Of a stretch of DNA of 64,000 nt, positions 43,338 through 52,665 are shown one piece after another (positions within the stretch are counted from its first letter, which is position 1; every line of letters begins with the position of its first letter). Position numbers and translations under genes: made by a program. Source of the DNA: Blattamonas nauphoetae (lineage: Eukaryota; Preaxostyla; Oxymonadida); contig JARBJD010000003.1 of the NCBI GenBank assembly GCA_033064195.1, positions 62,001 to 126,000 on the forward strand. Reading direction: 5' to 3'. Below the pieces are notes generated by a model. That model had not been told where the DNA came from. It worked only from the letters and a program-made list of their open reading frames with translations, and ran no database searches.

Positions 43338-44141
43338 CTAATGCAGAGGCTGTGGATGTGTTCCTTCCTTTAATCGGTTCAACGTCGGATACACTTGGAG
43401 GAGGAGAGGATGGTTATTGATGAAAAAGATCCGTTCGTTGATAAGAGGAAAGTATAAGCAGGCATTGTCAACAGAATACTGTGTGGGTAATTTGTCGAGG
43501 ATGGATAGATGGAGGAATGCCAATTCACGAATAAGGAAAGGAGAGTCACATGCGTTCAGAATAGATAGCAAAAGAACTAATTCAGTGTAAAAACCATCAT
43601 CATAAAGATGATTTACGCATTCTATGACCTTGGTCAGGAGGAGAAGGAGTGATGCTTTTGTTTCTGGTGATGCCGTCTCAAAAAGATTAAAGCATGTTGG
43701 TAAGAGATGAATACTTTGAAGAAATTCCTCAGAAAGTGGAGAGAAAAAGAGTGATGACTGAAGGTGTCTGAGGATAGATGGATGGGGACCACAGATTGGG
43801 AACAAGATGCGACATAAAGAGAGTGTCGTTGCTCGTGCAACTTCATTGTTCGAATGAATGACCTTGTAAATTTTGTTAAGGAATTCTGCCCCAGAATCAA
43901 GGGTTGAGAGAGCTGTTTGTGAAGCTTCGAACGATTTCAAAACATGAACGCGAAGCGATTCATCATTTGTAGCAGAGAATATTGTTGCTAACTCTGAAAG
44001 AGAAGCATTTCGAGAGAAAGGGGTGGTGTATATATCCTGAATAATTGACGCATGATGATTAATTTGCTAGCGAAATAGTGAGGAGAAGTTTGGGGGTAAA
44101 GAATGGCAAACACGGAGAAGGTGATCGTGATGGCGAGTCAT
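43338..44141 (-). CDS. Short INTS7-like (Integrator subunit 7 N-terminal region) protein
   Basis: Two exons (44112-44141, 43338-44066) with a 45-nt intron (GTTTGC..TAG) give 252 aa in phase. The helical sequence SGAEFLNKIYKVIHSNNEVA with RATTLSLCRILFPICG matches the INTS7 block FVKRIFSVIHSNDPVARAITLRMLGSL. The flanking LRVHVLKSFEASQ and LRHLQSSLFFSPLSEEF also fit. Integrator processes snRNA 3' ends and terminates paused Pol II. Human INTS7 is about 960 aa; here only the first quarter is present and the GH2 gene follows at once, so this is a shortened form or a divergent relative. The whole first exon lies inside the first exon of RSPH9 on the other strand. Confidence 0.55.
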
Positions 44142-45645
44142 AAAGCAATTTTGAAGAGAATGGTTTGTCTTGATCAGACTTCGAAATGGGGCGATCTACC
44201 GTTTCAAGTGAACATGGATTTTCAGGCATGTTCTTTGCATAAAATTCATCTTTTCTCGCTGATTACTGCTTCAATTTCACTCTTTTAACATATATTTCGT
44301 TCTTGGCAGCTTTATAATGATGCTGGAGTGATTTTTGCACAAAAGGAAAAATCTCTCCTACGTACCGCGCTAACTTCACTGAAAACCGAAAACAAAACCA
44401 AATATGTGTGATTTATTTGATTCTTCTGATAATTCTTCTTTCTTGACATCTATCGCACTCAACCATTCGTCACTAAATCAATATCAAATCACAGATTGCA
44501 TACTGGGGAAAAATTGAAGGCATCAATGCTGATTACTTTTTGATCAAGGCTTGGGATGAGTATCTTGGACCAGCAAAGTATTTCTACAGGTATCTTCTGT
44601 TTCAAACAAGTCTTCTATCTTCCCAGTAATGACATGGTAGACTGGGCTCAGGTCCCAGAAGTTGACCCACATGTTGAAGAAATGGTGAAATTAGATCAGG
44701 TACGGGCATTACTTTTAAATACTCTCAACCATTCTCCTCAAAAAATGTCGTAGAGTTTGTACATTGGAGATCCAACAATAAAAACACGCTTCCGTGATCT
44801 TGTATGACGTATTTGTTTCTGTCACATTCTCTTAGACTAAACTTACCAAAAAAGATCCAACGGGCGAGGAGGAGGAGAATGCTGCGCCACCAGAGGAAGA
44901 GGAGGAAGCTGAAGAAGCGGCCCCTGAAGAGGGTGCTGAAGAGGAAGAAGGTGCTCCCAAGAAACCGAAGAAACCCTCAAATTTCTTTACTGAGGATCAA
45001 CGGATCGCAGTGTTCGTTCGACAAATCGAACTCAACTGTCAGCTCGTCCCTCGTTCTTTCCTCTATCTCAATGCCACCCATCTTGTCTGCGAAAACCCAT
45101 CTTATAAAGGTTTCTCCAATTTTTCTCTTTCACCTCTGCTTATAGGCCTCTCTCAAGTTGAATCTCTCAAACTCACTTCATACCTCCATCTTCGTTTTCC
45201 ATTCGATCCAATTGTCAGAAAGAACCTTGAAGTGAAGGGTGTCAACAAACCTTTTGATTTCCTTGACCCAGCAGATAACGACCAACCAGTTGGTTTGCTT
45301 CACCACGTTTCCTCATTGTCGATCTCTGTAGGATCCTGGTCTCTCCAATACAAGTCATTCGTTTCACTTATTTCAATTCGATCACTTCTCTTCCCCGGAT
45401 ATCAAGTTTTCCTCCGACCTGACACCCCTGAATGGGGAAGCGTCTATGTCGGAAACGGGCTCATGAACATCGATATCCCATTCACACTACCTCCTATTTC
45501 TGCCGCAGACACACATCCGCACCTTTTAGAGAAGATTATGAGGGAAAATGAGGAGGAAGAGCGCAGGAGAAAAGAAGAGGAAGAGAGGTTGAAAAGAGAA
45601 GCGGAAGAGCAACAGGAAGAGGAAGAGCAGGCTGAAGAGCAGTGA
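44103..45645 (+). CDS. RSPH9: Radial spoke head protein 9
   Basis: RSPH9 is a structural protein of the radial spoke head in 9+2 axonemes. Seven exons (44103-44225, 44310-44405, 44495-44589, 44627-44699, 44754-44801, 44836-45109, 45146-45645) give 402 aa in phase. The introns are 84, 89, 37, 54, 34 and 36 nt. The first intron has a GC donor (GCATGT..CAG), since no GT option keeps the frame. RSPH9 blocks: IAYWGKIEGINADYFLIKAW, LYIGDPTIKTRFRDL, LSQVESLKLTSYLHLRFP, GSWSLQYKSFVSLISIRSLL and SVYVGNGLMNIDIPF. A Glu/Ala-rich insert of about 45 residues and an acidic tail make it longer than human RSPH9 (276 aa). Confidence 0.93.
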
Positions 45646-45753
45646 GGGTGTGTTCATCTCACTAATACACCACGTTAACATCTTTTGTGTGCATATTTCT
45701 TTTTCAATGAATGAAATGAGAATGAAGAATGAATGAAGAGCATGAACGGAAGG

Positions 45754-47337
45754 TTAGGGTGCTTTTGTCCCTGTTGCCAAAGAAGAAATAAGTCCTCTGC
45801 AGACGGGGCAGTTCTTTTTCGTTTTGAACCATGGTTTAATGCATTCGGTGTGGAAGGCATGATCGCCTGAGAAGAGTGAGAATGAAAAAAACACACATTT
45901 CTTGATGATTGTGCACGTATCATCGATGGAGATTGGAGTGATGCAGATCGAGCATGTTCCAAAAAGGGACTCGACCTCTCCACTCGGCTTCGTCACCAAG
46001 TGCTTGGGGGTTACCTTTCCCGATTTGACCTTCGCGATCTGAGCCACTGTGAATGCACCAGCCACCCGCTGAATCGCGTTGGAATCCCACTGCCGATCGA
46101 TTGTGTCGAGATTGCGAAGCTGCTCTTCGGTCATTTCATCCACATTCCATCCGTCTGCTGTGAAGCCGGGGTCGGGAACGGGAGGGCGTGGCGCGAGTTG
46201 GGGCATGGCGGGGTGCAGCTGGTAGAACAGGTTTTGGTATTGTGCCAAATGTCCAAACACGAACCCCCGATCGCTCTCCTCTTCCTCCTCCTCTTCCTCT
46301 CCCTCGTTCTCCATGTATCGTTGAAAGCGGTGGTGATCCTCCAGTCGTCGGTAGTACCGCTCGTCCTCGTCCTCCTCTTCTTCCTCGTCAGAGTCGAAGT
46401 CGACTGGGTGTGGGACGATGTAGAACGGTTGCGGTCGATCGGGAGGAGGTTGTAGCGGCACTCGGGCGACGACGCGTGCAGGCTGTTTCGTTCGAACTGT
46501 CGGGCGGGCGGCAGGTTGCCGAGGAGCAGCTGGCTGCCGTGCAGCTGCGGCTCCCCTTCCCCGCCCACGACCCCGACGACCAGTCCCTCGTGTCGCAGGT
46601 GCGTGGTCAACAACAACGAAGCCTTCCTCGCGCTGGAGCTGCTGAATAAACTCTTCGGAGAGGCGCTGGTTCTCGAGCTGTTGTCGGACCCTCCGATCCT
46701 CTTCCATCAGCTCAGCGAGAAGGTCTTCGGACAGGGCGAGTTCGGCCACCAGTTCCGGCGGAATATCCAAAACGTTGCCGCTCGATGGCTGGACGTTCTC
46801 GACTTTTGGTTGAGGTGTGGGGGAGAGGTTGGTGCTGGTTGGGGCTGGATTGGCACGGTGCGAATCCGGTAGTAAGGGCAATGCAACTTGTGTGTTGTGT
46901 GGTGAACGTTCTTGATGTGTTTGTGTTCGAGATGTGGATGGATCGGATGATTCTGCTTGAGATGATCGAAGGGATATCGTCCTCTGTGGATTTGGCTCTC
47001 GTGGAGTGTTAGGTCCTGGTTGATATACAAAATCTGTATCCGAACTGTCATGGTATGAATCTGAAGAATCAAAATCGTTGGATTGACTATCGTATGTTGG
47101 GATCTCTCTCGGTGGCTGACGACTCGGTGTTCCTCCAATTGTAGATGGACTATTACGGATTGAACTTGCTGCTGCTTTGAATCTGTCGCTAGCAGAGAGT
47201 GTCCGCTCTGGTGCTTTTGGAATATTCCGATTTTCAGGGGTTGTGGATGAAGTGTGAAGAGTACGAGTTTGATACTGTGTACCTTGTTGTGTTTGAAGTG
47301 AGTGGTTTTGCTGTGGGTGTGGTGGGGTCGGATTCAT
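45754..47337 (-). CDS. RING-H2 E3 ubiquitin ligase with long disordered N-terminus
   Basis: Two exons (45897-47337, 45754-45866). The 30-nt intron (GTGTGT..CAG) splits the RING codon for the third metal-binding Cys; reading through would destroy the motif, which supports the splice. 517 aa. Residues 1-400 are disordered, with a Gly/Arg patch (GRRGRGRGRGAAA) and Asp/Glu runs (DSDEEEEEDEDE). The C-terminal RING-H2 reads CSICITPISIDD, then CDHAFHTECIKPW and CPVCRG. No membrane span is visible. Domain layout resembles RNF115/126 or Praja-type ligases, but no specific ortholog can be named. Confidence 0.85.
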   Translation of the reverse strand: MNPTPPHPQQNHSLQTQQGTQYQTRTLHTSSTTPENRNIPKAPERTLSASDRFKAAASSIRNSPSTIGGTPSRQPPREIPTYDSQSNDFDSSDSYHDSSDTDFVYQPGPNTPREPNPQRTISLRSSQAESSDPSTSRTQTHQERSPHNTQVALPLLPDSHRANPAPTSTNLSPTPQPKVENVQPSSGNVLDIPPELVAELALSEDLLAELMEEDRRVRQQLENQRLSEEFIQQLQREEGFVVVDHAPATRGTGRRGRGRGRGAAAARQPAAPRQPAARPTVRTKQPARVVARVPLQPPPDRPQPFYIVPHPVDFDSDEEEEEDEDERYYRRLEDHHRFQRYMENEGEEEEEEEESDRGFVFGHLAQYQNLFYQLHPAMPQLAPRPPVPDPGFTADGWNVDEMTEEQLRNLDTIDRQWDSNAIQRVAGAFTVAQIAKVKSGKVTPKHLVTKPSGEVESLFGTCSICITPISIDDTCTIIKKCVFFSFSLFSGDHAFHTECIKPWFKTKKNCPVCRGLISSLATGTKAP

Positions 47338-47472
47338 CTGTTTATAGGAGTAAGACCCCTGAAATATCAGAGATGTTTGTCAAGATTGAAGAAAGGGATG
47401 ATTTGGACGAAGTAAGACAGGTTAACAGATGGATATGATGGTTGAGAAAATAATGGAGAAGATGTCATTCGA

Positions 47473-49371
47473 ATGATACAAGATATTTTATTCACTCTAT
47501 CGTTGTCATCTCATCCAAATCAATCTACTTCTACTGAAAACTCTGACTCTGATACTCACCTCGGAGCACAAGCGCATTTTCCAGAAAAAACAGCTTCTCC
47601 CAATTTTTCTCAGTTTCCAACTATACAATCCCCAAAATCTCAGGAATCATTAAATAGAGCAGCTGTTTCATCTATACTGAAGCGTTATGAACGTCTTTGT
47701 TCATTCTTTAGTTCGATGTGGGAAAGTGAAAAGACAATCTACCTTGGAACATATCTCTGTTTCGACTCAGTTCTTTTTTACGTCACCACTCTCCCAATTC
47801 GAATTGTGATCGCATCAGTATCACACATTTGGAGACGAACTCAGCAATTTTTCTATTCACATTTCAATCCGACACGGGCTCGACAAGAACCGATGGAAAT
47901 GCATTCATCATTTAAAGTGGATCTATGGAGAATGATGATGATTCTGACGACTACTTTTATCCTCGCTAAATTCTTCAATATCTCATCGGTTTATCACACA
48001 ATCAAATCTCAATCCACCCTGAAGACCCTCTTCCTCTACAACATTTTTGATATTGCCGATAAAATGCTTTCGTCCATCACTGCAGATCCTGTTCAATTGA
48101 TGGAATTGATTCTGTCCGTCTCATACGCCGATTTCTCATCGCTCCTCTCGAAGGACACTGTTCTGAGCATCATGGTCCCGCCGAGCCAGCTCTCTCCCAA
48201 GACACCTGCCCAACGTACTCTTCCGCACGAAGGCCATCGGACGGCGAGGAGGCTTGTCAAGTCAACTTCGTCTTTGTCCATCTTCGGGTTTCCTCGACTT
48301 GTCCCGCACACCAGCGAGAAGGTGAAGTCTGGAGCAGACAATCAGCACTCACACAGCGGTCCTCCTCTCTCCCAAAAGAAGGCCATCACTATTCCGTCGG
48401 ATATTCCTTCTTCAGAACCAGACCAAGATCAGTTCGACCTGTCAGACCTTCACAGCGAGATCGACACTCCCCCGATGCCTCTTTCTCCCTCCACCTCGCT
48501 CGCCCCCATCCCCCCGTTCAAGTTTGTGTCTGCCTCCCAACATCCTCGTCCCTCACGCACCCATCTCTCTGGGAATGTCCTCGCATTCTCGTCCGTGCTG
48601 TGCCTCTGCTGCTTCATCCTCCACTCCTTCGTGAGCATGACTCATCTTGTCACGATGCTTGTTGCGTTCCACTCGTCTTCGACCACCCTCACTTCTCTGA
48701 TCATTTCGTCCCAGTTCTCAGAAATCAAGTCCAACCTCTTCAAGCGGCAGAAGGAGGACAGCCTCTTCCAAGTTGTAGCTGGGGACTCCGTCGAACTCTT
48801 CACCCTTTTTTTCCACATCGCTCTGATCTTCATCTCCACTTTTCTGGAATCGACTCCCATCCCGCCCTCGCTCTTCGGCCCCTCTTTCCTCTCCACCCTC
48901 AGCTCCCTCGTGGTGACTCTCCTCTCTTCACCCATCCTCGCCAACGCCGTCTTCTTTCTCGTCTCCGAGACGGCAGTGGACATGCTCAAGCACTCCTTCA
49001 TCACCAAACTCAACAACATCCCTTCCTCCGTCTATCACACCATCCGCTCCACCATCTTCGTGGAGTGCGCCCTCAATGTCCAGCACGGCACGCAGGACAA
49101 CACGTCTGGCGTGACCCGGCTGTTCTGCTTCTCGCCCATCCCCATCTCGGCTGTCTTTGTGGTCTTCTTGACAAGCCACCTCCGCCTCTCCTTCTCTCCC
49201 CCCACATCCTCCCCACAAGGTCAGTCCAAGTTAGTTGGGTCAGCCGAAAGCATCACCATTGCTCTTGCTTGGCTCTGTCTTCTTGCTGTGAAGCTCGTCG
49301 GAAGTTTTCTCCTCCTCTCGCACACTTACAAGAGACTCACGAAACAACAACCAAATCGCCTCCCACCATGA
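47473..49371 (+). CDS. TAPT1: TAPT1/Emp65-family multi-span membrane protein
   Basis: One exon, 632 aa. TAPT1 (yeast Emp65) is an ER/ciliary-base membrane protein. In animals it is needed for Golgi and primary cilium structure; in yeast it complexes with Slp1. Family blocks: YLGTYLCFDSVLFYVTTLPI, VYHTIKSQSTLKTLFLYNIF then DIADKML, HSFVSMTHLVTMLVAFHSSS then SEIKSNLFKRQKED, and DMLKHSFITKLNNIPSSVYH. At least six hydrophobic spans are visible. An internal insert of about 150 Ser/Pro/His-rich residues sits between the first and second conserved halves, longer than in animals. Start at the first ATG, which precedes an N-terminal Ser/Thr-rich stretch. Confidence 0.87.
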   Translation: MIQDILFTLSLSSHPNQSTSTENSDSDTHLGAQAHFPEKTASPNFSQFPTIQSPKSQESLNRAAVSSILKRYERLCSFFSSMWESEKTIYLGTYLCFDSVLFYVTTLPIRIVIASVSHIWRRTQQFFYSHFNPTRARQEPMEMHSSFKVDLWRMMMILTTTFILAKFFNISSVYHTIKSQSTLKTLFLYNIFDIADKMLSSITADPVQLMELILSVSYADFSSLLSKDTVLSIMVPPSQLSPKTPAQRTLPHEGHRTARRLVKSTSSLSIFGFPRLVPHTSEKVKSGADNQHSHSGPPLSQKKAITIPSDIPSSEPDQDQFDLSDLHSEIDTPPMPLSPSTSLAPIPPFKFVSASQHPRPSRTHLSGNVLAFSSVLCLCCFILHSFVSMTHLVTMLVAFHSSSTTLTSLIISSQFSEIKSNLFKRQKEDSLFQVVAGDSVELFTLFFHIALIFISTFLESTPIPPSLFGPSFLSTLSSLVVTLLSSPILANAVFFLVSETAVDMLKHSFITKLNNIPSSVYHTIRSTIFVECALNVQHGTQDNTSGVTRLFCFSPIPISAVFVVFLTSHLRLSFSPPTSSPQGQSKLVGSAESITIALAWLCLLAVKLVGSFLLLSHTYKRLTKQQPNRLPP

Positions 49372-49585
49372 GCATTTCAACGAAGAAAGCGTTCGATTTG
49401 TAGTTCTGTTTTGTTTTTTATGTTCAAGTTAGTTATTTATCCTTTACATTGTATTCACTACATATATACCACCATTTTGCGCACTTATTTTCGTTTTCAA
49501 ACTCATCGCTGACAATTAACATAATTATGGTTCTGAGATCGACTCTTTCTCGAGAGACATATTTTTGATTTAAAGACAGATACAC

Positions 49586-50513
49586 ATGGCAGAATCTCGA
49601 AATAAAACAGTATTCTCTTTCTTCTTCTTTCAATATCCTTTTTCCACCAAATTATCGAAATACAATTCTAGTTGGTCCTCGTTTGCGGTGACTTCCATAT
49701 CCCACACAGAGCTATTGATATCCCAGCAAAATTCCAGAGTTTGCTTGTTCCAGGAAAAATTCAACATGTACTCTGCACTGGGAATCTCTGCACGAAGGAG
49801 ACGTTGGATTATCTCCGCACGCTTTGCAGTGATGTTCATGTCGTTCAGGGAGACTTTGACGATGTTTGTCTTATTCAGGCTCCCGCATTCTTTCAACGTT
49901 TTTCGTCCATCTACCCATCAATCTTCAATGCAGGCAAATCTTCATCTAAAAGAAGAAAGAATCGTCACAATTGGAGCCTTTAAAATCGGTCTTATTCACG
50001 GACATCAAATTGTTCCATGGGGGTCTGTTTTTCTCACTTTTCACGTGGACTTCTTCTCCAATTCTATCTGTTCTTCCAAAACCTTCAGTGATAATGATGC
50101 TCTAGGGATTGTCCAACGACGACTTGATTGTGATATTTTAGTCACAGGTCATACTCATCGTATGATTTACACTCTCTTTTTCTATTTTATCATTCATTTT
50201 CAGAGTTTCAAGCATATGAATATGAAGGTCACTTTGTTGTGAACCCTGGCTCAATAACTGGAGCATACTCCGTGATTGGGGATGGGTATGTTATTACTGC
50301 TAATTTTTATTATTCTTTCCTCACTATTTATCGTTTGTCGACGTCAAAACAACTCCTCTAATTCTGTTGCCTCTCTCTATGTTCAGTGAGATTGCCGCTT
50401 CTTTTGTTTTGATGGACATTCAAGGACCACGGGTGATCATCTACATCTACAAATACTTCAGTGATGGTCAATTCAAAGTTGAAAAAGCTGAGTTCCAAAA
50501 ACCGGATGTGTAA
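49586..50513 (+). CDS. VPS29: Retromer subunit VPS29
   Basis: VPS29 is the metallophosphatase-fold core subunit of retromer, which recycles endosomal cargo; it binds VPS35 and TBC1D5. Six exons (49586-49609, 49672-49863, 49934-50022, 50089-50159, 50204-50285, 50387-50513) give 194 aa in phase; human VPS29 is 182 aa. The introns are 62, 70, 66, 44 and 101 nt. Motifs: [20 protein letters not shown], then [62 protein letters not shown] and [12 protein letters not shown]. In a few places the intron phase and homology fix the joins uniquely. The metal-site residues look mostly kept, as in other VPS29 proteins, which act as scaffolds. Confidence 0.94.
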
Positions 50514-50622
50514 CCTTTCTCATTAATCCGCTGTATATTGTGTCCTCACTTCACTCTTCTCACAACCATTTTTTCTGAACTCTTTATGGTTTCTTGAGGA
50601 GTTTCACCAACATTCACTGAAA

Positions 50623-52545
50623 ATGAAGAACGTACAGAAATGGACACATTATTCTATTCTCAAATGAAATTGCCGTGGCTCACATATTCTATTGTTAGCA
50701 CTCAATTGAAACAGTGTCTGTCTCCAACGCCATCGCTCATATTCCACGAATATCAGGAAATAGAGAAGTTGAGAAATGCATTCTCATGTTTGCCGTCTTG
50801 TTCTATTATACATGGGCATTCTGTCCAGCTAAATGTCAAATGGTCTTACATCAGCCACCTCCACCCGAAACTTTCAACAGATTTCTCTATGAAAATCTTT
50901 CACTCGACTCTTCCGTTGCAACAACAATGCACCTTCTTCTTCGCCGTCCTGAATGCGCAACCGACACGCCTGGTATTTTTTCTCGCTACTTATTCGTTTC
51001 AGTTCTCTCACGTGAACTCAATTCTAGTTTATTTGGCACACCGTACATTACAGAGCGTAGCATCAGAAGATGGATCTCGTCTTTCTCTCAATTTCTGTAA
51101 ACCTTCTTAGATCCTTCCAAGATCTCATCAAAAACTGGTCTCGGTTACTCAATTCACAACACATTACTTCACAAACGCGCACTTCCATTGATTCGGCAGT
51201 ATGATCTTGAGTCTATCAATTTTGTTTTTATATGCAGATTCTCACAACAGCTTCTGCAGACTGTCGACGAATTGAAGAGTCTAGAATGCCATTTGATCAA
51301 AAAATCAGTTTTCTTCCACTCAATTACAGTTTTCTTCTCAGCCCAGCTTCTCAACATACGCACAACACTAATCACATCCCTCCAGTCTGCTGCAGATGAC
51401 CTCATATCTGCTGTTCTGAAGTGGTTTGTGACAGAATGCTACCAAACACTCTCAGCCATTTCGCCATCACTCGCACCGCAATCCTCTCCGACGAAACAGC
51501 TTCCGGATGACCAGACAGAAGTCGTCAGAAGGCCAGGCAAGAGAGACGTCACCAGCCTCATCATGCGCAACAGTGTGACCAAACGAGAAGTCCAAACTGT
51601 TCATGTGCAGACGTATTTTCTCCATTTTTGGAGTCTTTCAGAAAACTGCTCGATCGACTGCAAGATCTCTACACTGCCACAAAAACACGCTTCGAGCGAC
51701 CCGATGTGTGCTTTCACTCCTCTCATCGCTTCAGGACGAGTTCAGCTCATTTGAAGAGGATACATTCATGTTACTCGTTCGCTACCACACCCTCGAAGGA
51801 ACAAGTGTGATTGTCTCTCATGTGTCGTTCACTGTCCATCTTTCATTCTTCAGACGAGAACGAGGGGCGAGGTTTCCAGTTTGCATGTCCCGACACCTTC
51901 TTCGAGACGATTCAACGAGAGTGCCAAACAGACGTCGAAGTTTGCCTTCCTTCTCCACTCATTCTTTGCAGGGATTCGCATCGCCGATCAACTGCGCTCT
52001 CCCTGTGTACTGCTCCGCTTTCATCGACACCGATTGGAAGTTCGGATCGATTGGTTCCTTTTTTGGAATCTGGCCTCACGTCACAGCCGTATTTCTTTCT
52101 TCTGCCGTTCCTTCTGTCCTCTTCGCAGGGATCCTTTGTGTGCAACCCCCCCTTCCAGGAAGATGTGATGGAACGGATGGCTGATTCGCTGCTCTCCAAA
52201 CTCACTGCTCCTTCAGAGCTCCCCATTGTGATCATAATCATCGTCCCAAACTGGACGGACAGTGCTTGCCTCACCAAGCTCCATGCTCACGTCGAGCAGT
52301 CGGCGCTGGCTGTGGAGAGTGTGCTTCGGCGCGACGACCACTCGTACGTCATGCACTACCCACTCATCAAAGGCCATGGCAGCAGCACTCCTGAACACGC
52401 TCCTCCCCCAATCACTCCACGACCATCCGATACTGCCATATACCTCATGATGAACGAGTCAGGGAAGAATGCAATTCAGTGCAGCACTCCCAAGGATGTC
52501 TTGAGTCGTGCTGCACAATCTTTCAATTCTAAGAGGAGATCTTAA
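50623..52545 (+). CDS. PCIF1: PCIF1-type cap-specific m6Am methyltransferase (CAPAM)
   Basis: PCIF1 methylates N6 of a cap-adjacent 2'-O-methyl-adenosine in mRNA. Eleven exons were pieced together, the densest splicing in the window. They start at 50623, 50699, 51003, 51111, 51238, 51342, 51642, 51735, 51854, 51972 and 52129. The introns are 29-67 nt and the model gives 513 aa. Signature blocks: PPPPETFNRFL, ASADCRRIEESRM, FACPDTFFETIQRECQ, GFASPINCALPVYCSAFIDT then DWKFGSIG, and GSFVCNPPFQEDVMERM with the catalytic NPPF. VIIIIVPNW and HYPLIKGH follow. Human PCIF1 has an N-terminal WW domain that binds the Pol II tail; none is seen here. The first 9-nt exon (MKN) and the donor before the NPPF exon are the least certain parts. 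Confidence 0.87.
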
Positions 52546-52665
52546 TTTTCCAATGAATTATCATTGTTTTCCCAATATTCCTGTTCGGTTTATTTCTCTC
52601 CTTGAAGGTGATAATTCATTTGTTGAAGAAACAGATGAACGAACAGATCTATCCCAAACTATAAA

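Noticed and set aside
51105-51110. A 14-nt intron in PCIF1 (GTAAACCTTCTTAG)
   Set aside because: A 32-nt intron with a GTCTTT donor (51079-51110) gives the same phase and a better match to the family, so the tiny intron is unnecessary.
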